Shown: one piece after another, positions 55,862 through 64,000 of the stretch
Layout: each line of letters starts with the position of its first letter
Numbering within the stretch: the first letter of the stretch is position 1
Source of the DNA: Ralstonia condita
GTDB lineage: Bacteria > Pseudomonadota > Gammaproteobacteria > Burkholderiales > Burkholderiaceae
DNA: 64,000 nucleotides
Direction: 5' to 3'
Assembly (NCBI RefSeq): GCF_958405655.1
Contig: NZ_CATYWO010000007.1
Location: forward strand, 62,001-126,000
Made by a program: the position numbers and the translations under genes
The notes under the pieces: generated by a model
Told to the model about the DNA's origin: nothing
Database searches by the model: none
Seen by the model: the letters and a program-made list of their open reading frames with translations, nothing else

Positions 55862-55944
55862 CATTGTAATGCGAGCGAAAACCCGCTCTTCTTGGGCCAG
55901 CCGGCGCGACGCGATGCCGCACCAGCACCAACCCGCAACGTGGC

Positions 55945-56343
55945 TTACTCGGCTGCGGCTTCGGCGTCCACGGCCTCGGCAACTTCCGGGCGGTCGAGCA
56001 ACTCGACCAGCGCCATCGGCGCATTGTCGCCCTGACGGAAGCCGAACTTCAGGATACGGGTGTAGCCGCCCGGACGGGTCGCGAAACGCGGGCCCAGTTC
56101 GGTGAACAGCTTGGTGACCATGTCGCGGTCACGCAGGCGGGCGAATGCCAGACGGCGATTGGCGACGGTGTCCTTCTTGGCCAGCGTGATCAGCGGCTCG
56201 ACGACCTTGCGCAGCTCCTTGGCCTTCGGCAGGGTGGTCTTGATCAGCTCGTGCTGCAGCAGCGAGTTGGACATGTTGCGCAGCATCGCGAGACGGTGCG
56301 ACGAGGTGCGGTTCAGTTTCCGCAAACCATGACGGTGACGCAT
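55945..56343 (-). CDS. rplQ: 50S ribosomal protein L17
   Basis: L17 (bL17) is a 132-residue large-subunit protein. The N-terminus MRHRHGLRKLNRTSSHR and the following AMLRNMSNSLLQHELIKTT are nearly invariant in the family. It is last in the alpha operon, 155 bp after rpoA. The C-terminal tail after residue 120 is acidic and variable. Confidence 0.97.
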   Translation of the reverse strand: MRHRHGLRKLNRTSSHRLAMLRNMSNSLLQHELIKTTLPKAKELRKVVEPLITLAKKDTVANRRLAFARLRDRDMVTKLFTELGPRFATRPGGYTRILKFGFRQGDNAPMALVELLDRPEVAEAVDAEAAAE

Positions 56344-56458
56344 GATGATTCCTTCTTAAGTGTGTTTGACCAGCTCTTCTATCGCCGCCGCGTATACAAC
56401 GCTGCGTGGCGCGGGCCGGTAGCCTTAACAATAAGCCACCCAAAACGGCGGTGGCGGG

Positions 56459-56487
56459 AAAACCGGCCGATGCTCACGCACCGGCCG
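56459..56487 (-). terminator. Weak terminator-like hairpin between rpoA and rplQ
   Basis: CGGCCG occurs twice 12 bp apart and can pair; on the minus strand T4 follows. The stem is only six pairs, so this may merely attenuate read-through into rplQ. Confidence 0.3.
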
Positions 56488-56498
56488 ACGATGACGAT

Positions 56499-57479
56499 TT
56501 ACTTCTCGAGACCCGCGGGCGGCCAGTTCTCGAGCTTCATGCCGAGCGTCAGGCCACGCGAAGCGAGGACTTCCTTGATCTCGTTGAGCGACTTGCGACC
56601 CAGGTTCGGGGTCTTGAGCAGTTCGTTCTCGGTCCGCTGAATCAGGTCGCCGATGTAATAGATGTTCTCGGCCTTCAGGCAGTTGGCCGAACGCACCGTC
56701 AGTTCCAGATCGTCGACCGGACGCAGCAGGATCGGATCGATCTGCGGTGCGCGGGCGGCCGCGGCCTCGGCGGCGCTCTCGGTGCCTTCCAGCGCGGCGA
56801 ATACCGATAGCTGGTCAACCAGGATACGCGCCGACTGACGAATCGCTTCCTCCGGCGAGATCACGCCGTTGGTCTCGATGTTCATCACCAGCTTGTCGAG
56901 GTCGGTACGCTGCTCCACACGTGCAGACTCCACCGCGTACGACACACGGCGCACCGGTGCGAACGACGCGTCCAGCACGATGCGGCCAATGACCTTGCTC
57001 GACTCATCGCCGAACTTGCGCACGTTGCCCGGCACGTAGCCGCGGCCTTGCTCGACCTTCAGCTGCAGATCCAGCTTGCCGCCGGACGACAGGTTGGCGA
57101 TCACGTGACCCGGATTGATGATCTCGACATCGTGCGGCAGCTCGATATCGGCGGCGGTCACCACACCCTCACCTTCCTTGCGCAGCGACACCGTGACTTC
57201 ATCACGATTGTGCAGCTTGAAGACCACGCCCTTCAGGTTCAGCAACAGATTGACGACGTCTTCCTGCACGCCATCGATGGTGGAGTATTCGTGGACGACC
57301 CCAGCGATCGTGACTTCGGTCGGCGCGTAGCCAACCATCGACGAAAGCAGCACGCGGCGCAGCGCGTTACCGAGCGTATGGCCGTAGCCGCGCTCGAACG
57401 GTTCCATGACGACCTTCGCGTGATGATCGCCAAGCGGCTCAACCGCAATAATTTTGGGCTTCAGGAGTGCTGTTTGCAT
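56499..57479 (-). CDS. rpoA: DNA-directed RNA polymerase subunit alpha
   Basis: RpoA nucleates RNA polymerase assembly and contacts promoter UP elements. The 326-residue protein has the N-terminal dimerisation domain (FERGYGHTLGNALRRVLLSSM near residues 28-48) and a C-terminal domain with RSANCLKAENIYYIGDLIQR and GRKSLNEIKEVLASRGLTLG. It is separated from rpsD by a 238-bp gap with a strong hairpin. Confidence 0.98.
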   Translation of the reverse strand: MQTALLKPKIIAVEPLGDHHAKVVMEPFERGYGHTLGNALRRVLLSSMVGYAPTEVTIAGVVHEYSTIDGVQEDVVNLLLNLKGVVFKLHNRDEVTVSLRKEGEGVVTAADIELPHDVEIINPGHVIANLSSGGKLDLQLKVEQGRGYVPGNVRKFGDESSKVIGRIVLDASFAPVRRVSYAVESARVEQRTDLDKLVMNIETNGVISPEEAIRQSARILVDQLSVFAALEGTESAAEAAAARAPQIDPILLRPVDDLELTVRSANCLKAENIYYIGDLIQRTENELLKTPNLGRKSLNEIKEVLASRGLTLGMKLENWPPAGLEK

Positions 57480-57575
57480 AGGTTGTCCTATTTCAATACC
57501 CTCGGCTCGTTACACCGATAAGGCTGACGGATTGGACTGGAAAGTTTCCATCGCGAACGCCGCGACGAAAGACGC

Positions 57576-57602
57576 ACGTGCCGCAATCACGTTGCGGCAC
57601 GT
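57576..57602. promoter_or_regulatory. Perfect 11-bp hairpin in the rpsD-rpoA gap
   Basis: ACGTGCCGCAA pairs without mismatch with TTGCGGCACGT around a five-base loop. No T run follows on either strand, so it is not a simple terminator. It lies about 97 bp before the rpoA start in the transcript. The rest of the 238-bp gap shows nothing I can name. Confidence 0.6.
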
Positions 57603-57717
57603 AACGATTCGGGTCAGTACGGCGGGCGGGCAATGCCCCGCGCGCACACAATGTTGTTGACGAATGAGCGTCCCCAAAAGGCGCACGAGCCCACACCTTC
57701 CGGCGCGGGCGTCGTCA

Positions 57718-58341
57718 TTAACGCGAGTACAGTTCGACGATCAGGCTTTCGTTGATGTCGCCGGCGATGTCAGCACGATCCGGAGCTTGCTTGAACGTGC
57801 CTTCCATCTTCTTCGCGTCGACAGCCACCCAGGTCGGGAAGCCAGATTGCTCTGCCAGCGTCAGCGACTCGGCGATACGCGCTTGCTTCTTCGACTTCTC
57901 GCGGATAGCGACCACATCGCCCGACTTGATCTGCGCCGACGGCACGTTCAGGGCTTGGCCGTTCACCAGAATCGCCTTATGCGACACCAGCTGACGCGCT
58001 TCAGCGCGAGTCGAACCAAAACCCATGCGGTAGACGACGTTGTCCAGGCGCGACTCCAGCAGTTGCAGCAGGTTTTCACCCGTGTTGCCCTTGCGGCGGT
58101 CGGCTTCAGCAAAATAGCGACGGAATTGGCGTTCCAACACGCCGTAGATACGCTTGACCTTCTGCTTTTCACGCAGTTGGTTGCCGTAGTCGGAGGTGCG
58201 GGCGCCCGAAGTGCGGCCGTGCTGACCAGGCTTGCTGTCCAGCTTGCACTTGTCGGCGAGCGAGCGACGTGCGCTCTTCAGAAAAAGGTCAGTACCTTCG
58301 CGGCGAGACAGTTTCGCCTTGGGGCCGGTATAGCGTGCCAC
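57718..58341 (-). CDS. rpsD: 30S ribosomal protein S4
   Basis: S4 (uS4) initiates 30S assembly and in E. coli represses the alpha operon. The 207-residue protein begins at a GTG giving VARYTGPKAKLSRREG, with AAGGA five bases upstream; the frame runs seven codons further without support. The S4 RNA-binding domain is ESRLDNVVYRMGFGSTRAEARQLV. The zinc-finger cysteines of some S4 proteins are absent. Confidence 0.97.
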   Translation of the reverse strand: MARYTGPKAKLSRREGTDLFLKSARRSLADKCKLDSKPGQHGRTSGARTSDYGNQLREKQKVKRIYGVLERQFRRYFAEADRRKGNTGENLLQLLESRLDNVVYRMGFGSTRAEARQLVSHKAILVNGQALNVPSAQIKSGDVVAIREKSKKQARIAESLTLAEQSGFPTWVAVDAKKMEGTFKQAPDRADIAGDINESLIVELYSR

Positions 58342-58455
58342 GTTGCGTTCCTTCGTTATCAATCATCCGTGGTGCAAGACCTCGGATGGTTCGCCTGTCA
58401 GCTCCTTCAACGGAACCGCAGCGAACAGTGGGCTTATGAAATGACGAAACCCGCC

Positions 58456-58471
58456 TTCCGGCAGACCGGAA
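58456..58471. promoter_or_regulatory. Hairpin in the rpsD leader
   Basis: TTCCGG and CCGGAA form a perfect six-base stem over CAGA, flanked outside by CCCGCC and GCGGGC that can extend the pairing with an internal loop. It lies downstream of the candidate promoter at 58488-58517, so it would be in the 5' leader of rpsD. Confidence 0.45.
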
Positions 58472-58487
58472 GACAGGCAAGCGGGCG

Positions 58488-58517
58488 AGTATAACACCCG
58501 CGGACCAGACCCGCCAA
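58488..58517 (-). promoter_or_regulatory. Candidate internal promoter before rpsD
   Basis: On the minus strand TTGGCG and TATACT are spaced by 18 bp in the 201-bp rpsK-rpsD gap. The -35 lies within one arm of a perfect CCCGCCA/TGGCGGG hairpin (58510-58528). It would give rpsD-rpoA-rplQ a promoter separate from the main superoperon. Confidence 0.45.
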
Positions 58518-58542
58518 GAACTGGCGGGACCGGCCGAATCAC

Positions 58543-58944
58543 TCAGATGCGACGGCGCTTCGGCGGACGGCAGCCGTTATGAGGCACCGGCGTCACGTCT
58601 TCGATCAATTGGATCTTGATGCCAAGGTTGTTCAGAGCACGCACAGCGGACTCACGACCCGGACCCGGACCCTTGATGCGAACTTCCAGGTTCTTGATGC
58701 CTTGGTCCTGCGCTACACGGCCAGCACTCTCAGCGGCCACCTGGGCTGCGAACGGGGTCGACTTACGCGAGCCTTTGAAGCCCTGGCCACCAGACGTCGC
58801 CCACGACAAGGCATTGCCCTGGCGGTCAGTGATCGTGATGATCGTATTGTTGAACGACGCGTGAACGTGCGCGATGCCGTCGGCGACGTTCTTGCGAACC
58901 TTCTTGCGCGCGCGCTGGGCGGCGGTATTCGCTGCTTTTGCCAT
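58543..58944 (-). CDS. rpsK: 30S ribosomal protein S11
   Basis: S11 (uS11) is a small-subunit platform protein. The 133-residue product contains the nearly invariant GIAHVHASFNNTIITITDRQGNALSWATSG and the C-terminal DVTPVPHNGCRPPKRRRI. It lies 24 bp after rpsM. Confidence 0.98.
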   Translation of the reverse strand: MAKAANTAAQRARKKVRKNVADGIAHVHASFNNTIITITDRQGNALSWATSGGQGFKGSRKSTPFAAQVAAESAGRVAQDQGIKNLEVRIKGPGPGRESAVRALNNLGIKIQLIEDVTPVPHNGCRPPKRRRI

Positions 58945-58968
58945 AGTTCCTATCCTTTACCCGACGGA

Positions 58969-59334
58969 TTACTTCTTGAGCGCGACGCCGGCCTTGCGCG
59001 GACCCTTACGGGTACGGGCATTGGTGCGAGTACGCTGACCACGCATCGGCAGGCCCTTGCGATGGCGCACGCCACGGTAGCAGCCCAAATCCATCAGGCG
59101 CTTGATGTTCATCGTCGTTTCACGGCGCAGATCGCCTTCGACGAGGAACTTCTCGATTTCCTTACGCAGCGCGTCCTGGTCCGGATCCGTCAGGTCCTTG
59201 ACCTTCTTGTCGGTCGGGATACCAGTAGCCTCGCAAATCTTCTGAGCGCGCGAGCGGCCGATACCGTAGATCGCCGTCAGGCCAATCACGGTATGTTTGT
59301 GGTTGGGGATGTTGACCCCTGCGATACGTGCCAT
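58969..59334 (-). CDS. rpsM: 30S ribosomal protein S13
   Basis: S13 (uS13) sits at the head of the 30S subunit and contacts the 50S subunit and P-site tRNA. The 121-residue protein starts [14 protein letters not shown] and has the conserved [17 protein letters not shown] and [21 protein letters not shown] tail. It lies 21 bp after rpmJ. Confidence 0.98.
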
Positions 59335-59355
59335 TCGTCAATCCTCTTTGCGAAA

Positions 59356-59472
59356 TTAGCCTTGGCGCTGCTTATGACGCGGGTCCGACGAGCAGATCAC
59401 ACGCACCACGCCCTTGCGCTTGATGATTTTGCAGTTGCGGCAAATGCGCTTAACAGAAGCCAGCACTTTCAT
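59356..59472 (-). CDS. rpmJ: 50S ribosomal protein L36
   Basis: This 38-residue protein is the smallest ribosomal protein. It reads MKVLASVKRICRNCKIIKRK and then GVVRVICSSDPRHKQRQG, which keeps the zinc ligands (Cys 11, Cys 14, Cys 27 and His 33), so it is the zinc-binding form. It lies 30 bp after infA and 21 bp before rpsM, its standard place. Confidence 0.97.
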   Translation of the reverse strand: MKVLASVKRICRNCKIIKRKGVVRVICSSDPRHKQRQG

Positions 59473-59502
59473 GATTTTCCTCTTCCTTCAATTCCAGTCC
59501 GC

Positions 59503-59721
59503 TCACTTCGCCCGGAATACGATGCGCGCGCGGGACAGATCATACGGGGTCAATTCGACCGTCACCTTGTCCCCGGGCAAGATGCGGATGTAATGCATGC
59601 GCATCTTGCCGGAAATATGGCCTAACACTACGTGGCCGTTTTCCAGTTTGACGCGGAACGTCGCGTTGGGGAGGTTTTCCAGCACCTCGCCCTGCATCTG
59701 GATCACGTCGTCTTTAGCCAT
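59503..59721 (-). CDS. infA: Translation initiation factor IF-1
   Basis: IF-1 occupies the ribosomal A site during initiation. The 72-residue OB-fold protein starts MAKDDVIQMQGEVLENLPNA and shows FRVKLENGHVVLGHISGKMR. It lies 26 bp after secY and before rpmJ. Lysine is less frequent than in E. coli IF-1, but the length is standard. Confidence 0.97.
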   Translation of the reverse strand: MAKDDVIQMQGEVLENLPNATFRVKLENGHVVLGHISGKMRMHYIRILPGDKVTVELTPYDLSRARIVFRAK

Positions 59722-59747
59722 GCCTTTTCAGTTTCGTGCGATCACCC

Positions 59748-61094
59748 CTAGCGGAGCGTCAGGTTGCCCTTGAAATTCGCCTTCTTCATCAAAGACTCGT
59801 ACTGCTGAGACATCACATAGGACTGCACTTGCGCCATGAAGTCCATCGTGACGACCACGATGATCAACAGCGACGTCCCACCAAAGTAGAACGGCACATT
59901 CCAGCGCAGCACCAAGAACTCCGGCAACAAACACACCAGCGTGATGTAGATCGCACCCGCCAGCGTCAGCCGCACCAGAATCTTGTCGATATACCGCGTG
60001 GTTTGCTCGCCCGGACGGATACCCGGAATGAACGCACCACTCTTCTTCAGGTTATCTGCCACTTCACGGCTGTTGTAGACCAGCGCGGTGTAGAAGAAAC
60101 AGAAGAAGATGATCGCCGCTGCATACAGCAGGATGTACACCGGCTGACCTGGGGACAGCGTCGCCGCCAGATCCTTGACGAACCGTGCAACCGGATTCGT
60201 CGAGTTGCCGGCCGTAAACCAGCCCGCGATCGTGGCCGGGAACAGAATGATCGACGATGCGAAGATCGGCGGAATCACCCCGGCCATATTCAACTTCAGC
60301 GGCAAATGCGACGACTGACCGCCATAAATCTTGTTACCGACCTGCCGCTTGGCGTAGTTGACAAGGATCTTGCGCTGACCGCGTTCGATGAACACAACCA
60401 AATACGTCACCGCACCAATGATCGCCACCACCAGGATCGCGGAGAAAATCCCCATCGATCCCGTACGCACCAGCTCGAACAGCCCGCCGATCGCGTTGGG
60501 CAGTCCCGCAGCAATTCCGCCAAAAATGATGATCGAGATCCCGTTGCCCAGACCACGCTCGGTGATCTGCTCACCCAGCCACATCAGGAACATCGTGCCC
60601 GTCACCAGCGTCATGACTGCAGTGGCCCGGAACATCAGACCCGGATCCAACACCAGACCCGGCTGCGCCTCGAGCGCCACTGCAATCCCCAGCGCCTGGA
60701 ACGTCGCCAGGACGACCGTACCGTAGCGCGTGTACTGCGTAATCTTGCGCTGGCCGGCTTGGCCTTCCTTCTTCAACGATTCCAGCTGCGGCAGCACGAT
60801 CGTCAGCAGTTGCATGATGATCGACGCCGAGATGTACGGCATGATCCCCAGCGCAAACACCGTGAAACGCGACAGCGCGCCGCCGGAGAACAGGTTGAAC
60901 ATCCCGAGGATGCCGCCCGACTGCCGTTGGAAAAGCTGCGCCAGTTGATCCGGGTCGATACCAGGCACAGGAATGTGCGCGCCGATCCGGTACACCAGCA
61001 GTGCCAGAACCAGGAACACCAGCCGACGGCGAAGATCGCCGTACTTGGCCGTGTTCTTGGCTTGGGCCATCACATTAGGTTTCGCCGTGGCCAA
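59748..61094 (-). CDS. secY: Protein translocase subunit SecY
   Basis: SecY is the channel of the Sec translocase. The 448-residue protein has ten membrane segments, with the conserved RIGAHIPVPGIDP near the start, the GIMPYISASIIMQLLT plug and gate region, and VYYTALVYN-like FFYTALVYNSREVADNLKKSG. The start used is a TTG with GGAG seven bases upstream. An ATG eight codons later (MAQAKNTAKYGDL) is the alternative. Confidence 0.96.
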   Translation of the reverse strand: MATAKPNVMAQAKNTAKYGDLRRRLVFLVLALLVYRIGAHIPVPGIDPDQLAQLFQRQSGGILGMFNLFSGGALSRFTVFALGIMPYISASIIMQLLTIVLPQLESLKKEGQAGQRKITQYTRYGTVVLATFQALGIAVALEAQPGLVLDPGLMFRATAVMTLVTGTMFLMWLGEQITERGLGNGISIIIFGGIAAGLPNAIGGLFELVRTGSMGIFSAILVVAIIGAVTYLVVFIERGQRKILVNYAKRQVGNKIYGGQSSHLPLKLNMAGVIPPIFASSIILFPATIAGWFTAGNSTNPVARFVKDLAATLSPGQPVYILLYAAAIIFFCFFYTALVYNSREVADNLKKSGAFIPGIRPGEQTTRYIDKILVRLTLAGAIYITLVCLLPEFLVLRWNVPFYFGGTSLLIIVVVTMDFMAQVQSYVMSQQYESLMKKANFKGNLTLR

Positions 61095-61127
61095 ACGGAT
61101 GCTCCGTCAGTGTGAAACAGCAGGCTA

Positions 61128-61559
61128 TTAGGCCAGCGAGCCACCAGCTGCTTCGATTGCGGCTTTCGCCCCAGCCGTCGCGCCGATACCCTTCAGAGTG
61201 ACTTTCTTGTCGATTTCACCCGACAAGATCACCTTGGCGCTCTTAACCATCTCGCCAACGAGGCCGGCTTGCTTCAGGGACAGCAGATCGATTTCCTCGA
61301 TCGGCAGGCCCGCCAGGTCACCCAGACGCACTTCAGCGGTAAATTCCTTGGTCAGCGAGGTAAAACCACGCTTGGGCAGACGACGATGCAGGGGCATCTG
61401 GCCGCCTTCGAAGCCGACCTTGTGGAAACCACCCGAACGCGACTTCTGACCCTTGTGACCACGACCAGCCGTCTTGCCCAGGCCCGAACCAATACCGCGA
61501 CCAACGCGGCGCTTGGCGTGCTTGGAGCCGGCTGCCGGCTTCAGGTTATTCAGTTGCAT
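61128..61559 (-). CDS. rplO: 50S ribosomal protein L15
   Basis: L15 (uL15) is a late-assembling large-subunit protein. The 143-residue product has the N-terminal MQLNNLKPAAGSKHAKRRVG and the glycine-rich GRGIGSGLGKTAGRGHKGQ stretch. It lies 18 bp after rpmD and 33 bp before secY. Confidence 0.98.
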   Translation of the reverse strand: MQLNNLKPAAGSKHAKRRVGRGIGSGLGKTAGRGHKGQKSRSGGFHKVGFEGGQMPLHRRLPKRGFTSLTKEFTAEVRLGDLAGLPIEEIDLLSLKQAGLVGEMVKSAKVILSGEIDKKVTLKGIGATAGAKAAIEAAGGSLA

Positions 61560-61577
61560 GTTCTTCTCCGTCTTGCC

Positions 61578-61760
61578 TTAGCCGATGACCTTGACCAGGT
61601 AGGACACCTTGTTGATCATGCCGCGCACTGCGGGCGTGTCCTGCAATTCGGACACCGAGTTCATGCGGCGCAGGCCCAGGCCGCGCACCGTGGCGCGGTG
61701 GTCTTCGCGCGTACCGATCAGGCTGCGCACGAGTTGGACTTTCACGGTTTTCTGCGACAT
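61578..61760 (-). CDS. rpmD: 50S ribosomal protein L30
   Basis: L30 (uL30) is a 60-residue large-subunit protein. It starts MSQKTVKVQLVRSLIG and contains GLGLRRMNSVSELQDTPAVR, the family core. The frame extends three codons upstream, but the ATG giving MSQKT fits homologues. It lies 22 bp after rpsE. Confidence 0.97.
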   Translation of the reverse strand: MSQKTVKVQLVRSLIGTREDHRATVRGLGLRRMNSVSELQDTPAVRGMINKVSYLVKVIG

Positions 61761-61782
61761 ATCGTTCACCTATCCCTTCGGC

Positions 61783-62301
61783 TTAGCCGAGGATTTCTTC
61801 GACCGACTTGCCGCGCTTGGCAGCAACTTCCGCCGGGGTGCTCATCTTGCGCAGGCCATCCAGCGTTGCGCGCACCATGTTGTAAGGATTGGTCGAACCG
61901 TGCGACTTGGTCACGATGTTCGTCACGCCCATCACTTCGAAGATGGCGCGCATCGGACCACCGGCGATCACGCCAGTACCGTCCTTCGCGGGCATCATCT
62001 GCACCTTTGCGGCGCCATGCTTGCCAACCACTTCGTGCTGCAGCGTACCGTTCTTCAGCGGGACCTTGACCATCTTGCGACGGGCTTCGTCCATTGCCTT
62101 CTGCACGGCAACGGGCACTTCCTTAGCCTTGCCCTTGCCCATGCCGATGCGGCCGTCGCCGTCACCCACCACGGTCAGTGCGGCGAAACCGAGAATACGG
62201 CCGCCCTTGACCACCTTGGTCACACGGTTGACCGCGATCATCTTCTCGCGAAGACCGTCGTCGCGTTCGTCCCCTTGGACCTTAGGTTGAATTTTTGCCA
62301 T
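61783..62301 (-). CDS. rpsE: 30S ribosomal protein S5
   Basis: S5 (uS5) contributes to decoding accuracy and is a spectinomycin contact protein. The 172-residue product shows [18 protein letters not shown] and the dsRNA-binding-like [20 protein letters not shown]. The later [19 protein letters not shown] is also conserved. It lies 21 bp after rplR. Confidence 0.98.
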
Positions 62302-62322
62302 GACGATATCCTCTATGCCGGC

Positions 62323-62679
62323 TTAGAACTTCAGGCCGGCTTCGCGTGCCGCGTCAGCCAGAGCCTTCACGCGACCGTGATAACGGAAACCCGAGCGATC
62401 GAACGCCACAGCTTCGATGCCGGCAGCCTTCGCCTTCTCAGCGATACGCTTACCCACCAGGGTGGCGGCAGCGGTGTTGCCACCGTTGCCGTTCAGTTCC
62501 TTGCGCACTTCGGCTTCCGCCGTCGAGGCCGAAGCCAGGACCTTGGTGCCGTCTTCCGAGAAGACCTGCGCATAGATGTGCAAGTTCGTACGGTGCACAG
62601 CCAGACGGGCAACGTTCAGTTCCGCGATCTTCAGGCGGGTCTGACGTGCACGGCGCAGACGCGAGTCATTTTTGTTCAT
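62323..62679 (-). CDS. rplR: 50S ribosomal protein L18
   Basis: L18 (uL18) binds 5S rRNA. The 118-residue protein starts [18 protein letters not shown] and has [15 protein letters not shown] and [20 protein letters not shown]. The frame continues three codons upstream, but MNKND is the family start. It lies 11 bp after rplF. Confidence 0.97.
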
Positions 62680-62690
62680 GATGTGCACCC

Positions 62691-63224
62691 TTACTTCTTC
62701 TTGGTTTCCTTCAGGATCACACGCTCGTCGGCGTAGCGCACACCCTTGCCCTTGTAGGGCTCAGGCGGACGATAGCCACGCACTTCAGCGGCGACCTGAC
62801 CAACTTTCTGCTTGTCCGAACCCTTGATGATGATTTCGGTCTGCGTCGGCGTTTCCGCCTTCACGCCTTCCGGCATCTCATGGATCACGTCGTGCGAAAA
62901 ACCGAGTTGCAGCTTCAGGGCGGTACCCTGAACCGAAGCACGGTAACCCACGCCGACCAGGTTCAGCTTGCGCTCGAAGCCCGTCGTCACGCCCTTGACC
63001 ATGTTGGCCGTCAGAGCGCGCATCGTGCCTTGCAGCGCATTGGCTTCACGCGACTCGTCTGCGGGCGAGAACGTGATCGTGCCGTTGTCGGTGTTGACCT
63101 TGACAAGCTCGTGGATCGCCTGCGACAGGGTGCCCAGCGGGCCCTTGACGGTCAGCAGACCACCAGCGAAATTTACTTCGGCGCCTTTCGGCAGCGCGAT
63201 GGGAGCCTTACCTACGCGAGACAT
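62691..63224 (-). CDS. rplF: 50S ribosomal protein L6
   Basis: L6 (uL6) sits near the sarcin-ricin loop of the 50S subunit. The 177-residue protein starts [17 protein letters not shown], has the internal duplicated fold typical of L6, and ends in the conserved [19 protein letters not shown] segment. It lies 12 bp after rpsH. Confidence 0.98.
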
Positions 63225-63236
63225 GGTTCCCCTCCG

Positions 63237-63632
63237 TTAGGCAACGTAGCAAATGACTTCGCCACCGACACCGGTTGCGCGCGCACGGCGGTCCGTCATC
63301 AGACCCTGGGGGGTCGAGATGATGGCAACGCCCAGGCCGTTCATCACTTGCGGGATTTCGTTACGGCCCTTGTACACACGCAGACCAGGCTTCGAGACGC
63401 GCTCCAGGCGCTCGATGACCGGACGGCCAGCGTAGTACTTCAGACCAATCGTCAGCGTGGACTTGCCACCCTGCTCGGTCACGGCGAATTCGTCGATGTA
63501 GCCTTCGTCCTTCAGGACTTTGGCGATTGCCACCTTCAGCTTCGACGACGGCATGACCACCGACGCTTTTTCCACCGCTTGCGCGTTGCGGATACGCGTC
63601 AGCATATCGGCGATCGGATCGCTCATGCTCAT
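63237..63632 (-). CDS. rpsH: 30S ribosomal protein S8
   Basis: S8 (uS8) is a primary 16S rRNA binder and in E. coli the repressor of the spc operon. The 131-residue product reads MSMSDPIADMLTRIRNAQAV, with the C-terminal STPQGLMTDRRARATGVGGE. An ATG two codons later (MSDPIA) is equally possible. It lies 27 bp after rpsN. Confidence 0.97.
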   Translation of the reverse strand: MSMSDPIADMLTRIRNAQAVEKASVVMPSSKLKVAIAKVLKDEGYIDEFAVTEQGGKSTLTIGLKYYAGRPVIERLERVSKPGLRVYKGRNEIPQVMNGLGVAIISTPQGLMTDRRARATGVGGEVICYVA

Positions 63633-63659
63633 ACTGTTTCTCCTGTAGCCTGTGCGTGA

Positions 63660-63965
63660 TTACCAGCTGGCTTTCGTCAGACCCGGGATCTCGCCCTTGA
63701 AGGCGATCTCGCGGAGCTTGTTACGCGCCAGGCCGAACTTACGGAACGTACCGCGGGGACGACCAGTGATCGAGCAGCGGTTGCGCTGACGAGTCGGATT
63801 TGCATTGCGCGGCAGCGCCTGCAACTTCAGACGCGCTTCGTAGCGCTCTTCTTCCGACTTGCTTTGGTCAGCCACGATGGCTTCGAGAGCGGCGCGCTTC
63901 TCAGCGTACTTGGCCACGAGCTTGGCACGCTTCTTCTCGCGTTCGATCAGAGACAATTTAGCCAC
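63660..63965 (-). CDS. rpsN: 30S ribosomal protein S14
   Basis: S14 (uS14) is a head protein of the 30S subunit. At 101 residues it is the long form, without the zinc-binding CxxC pairs of the short form. Conserved segments are MAKLSLIEREKKRAKLVAKY and NRCSITGRPRGTFRKFGLAR. It lies 9 bp after rplE. Confidence 0.97.
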   Translation of the reverse strand: MAKLSLIEREKKRAKLVAKYAEKRAALEAIVADQSKSEEERYEARLKLQALPRNANPTRQRNRCSITGRPRGTFRKFGLARNKLREIAFKGEIPGLTKASW

Positions 63966-63974
63966 GGTAACCCC

Positions 63975-64000
63975 TTAATTACGGAACGGGAACTTGAACG
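63975..64000 (-). CDS. rplE: 50S ribosomal protein L5, C-terminal end
   Basis: Only the last seven codons and the TAA are inside the window, reading FKFPFRN. This resembles the conserved C-terminal FxFPFR of L5, and the position just upstream of rpsN is the standard spc operon order. Confidence 0.85.

Overview
The window is a 64 kb stretch of a high-GC chromosome from a betaproteobacterium. Gene content and order point to Burkholderiales, most like Ralstonia: mlaFEDACB joined to ibaG-murA-hisGDCB, a his-tat junction, pilMNOPQ-aroKB divergent from a PBP1A gene, System II cytochrome c maturation, and the end of the S10-spc-alpha ribosomal superoperon. The genus is an inference from synteny and protein sequence, not a database result. 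Nearly all of the DNA is ordinary core chromosome. I found no prophage, CRISPR array, tRNA or rRNA. The only mobile-looking element is one REP-associated transposase (RAYT) unit between gltB and ompW.

Layout. 1-3151 (+): end of a substrate-binding protein, then a fused permease and an ATPase of an iron/phosphonate-type ABC importer. 3220-20659 (-): a long same-strand run, read from its promoter end as mlaF-mlaE-mlaD-mlaA-mlaC-mlaB (phospholipid trafficking), a two-gene ABC-2 exporter, ibaG-murA, hisG-D-C-B-marC-hisH-A-F-I-E, a small membrane protein and tatA-B-C. Many start and stop codons overlap. 20835-28398 (-): an orphan Bug-family binding protein and gltBD (glutamate synthase). 28541-29447: the RAYT element. 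29655-30329 (+): ompW. 30526-38625 (-): pilMNOPQ, a strong terminator, then aroK-aroB-dgt. 39052-41469 (+): PBP1A, divergent from pilM.

41550-47258 holds cyaY (-), an LptM-like lipoprotein and lysA (+), msrQ-msrP (-), and an operon of a small lipoprotein, an ECF sigma factor and its anti-sigma factor (-). 47360-51516 (-) encodes a c4-type cytochrome and the ResB/CcsB cytochrome c maturation pair. 51760-53607 (+) carries engB and hemB. 53608-55782 (-) carries cutA and dsbD. 55945-64000 (-) is the spc/alpha ribosomal cluster: rplE (partial), rpsN, rpsH, rplF, rplR, rpsE, rpmD, rplO, secY, infA, rpmJ, rpsM, rpsK, rpsD, rpoA, rplQ.

How genes work together: TatABC would export the RR-signal protein MsrP, whose haem partner MsrQ is also here. 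DsbD, ResB/CcsB and HemB serve cytochrome c and disulfide chemistry in the periplasm. The Mla system, MurA, PBP1A and the LptM-like lipoprotein all concern the envelope. I did not find a clearly new system. The most useful leads are the RAYT element with near-perfect terminal inverted repeats abutting the gltB promoter, the ECF/anti-sigma/lipoprotein unit beside msrPQ, an intrinsic terminator inside the mla operon between mlaC and mlaB, and strong unexplained hairpins in the rpsK-rpsD and rpsD-rpoA gaps.
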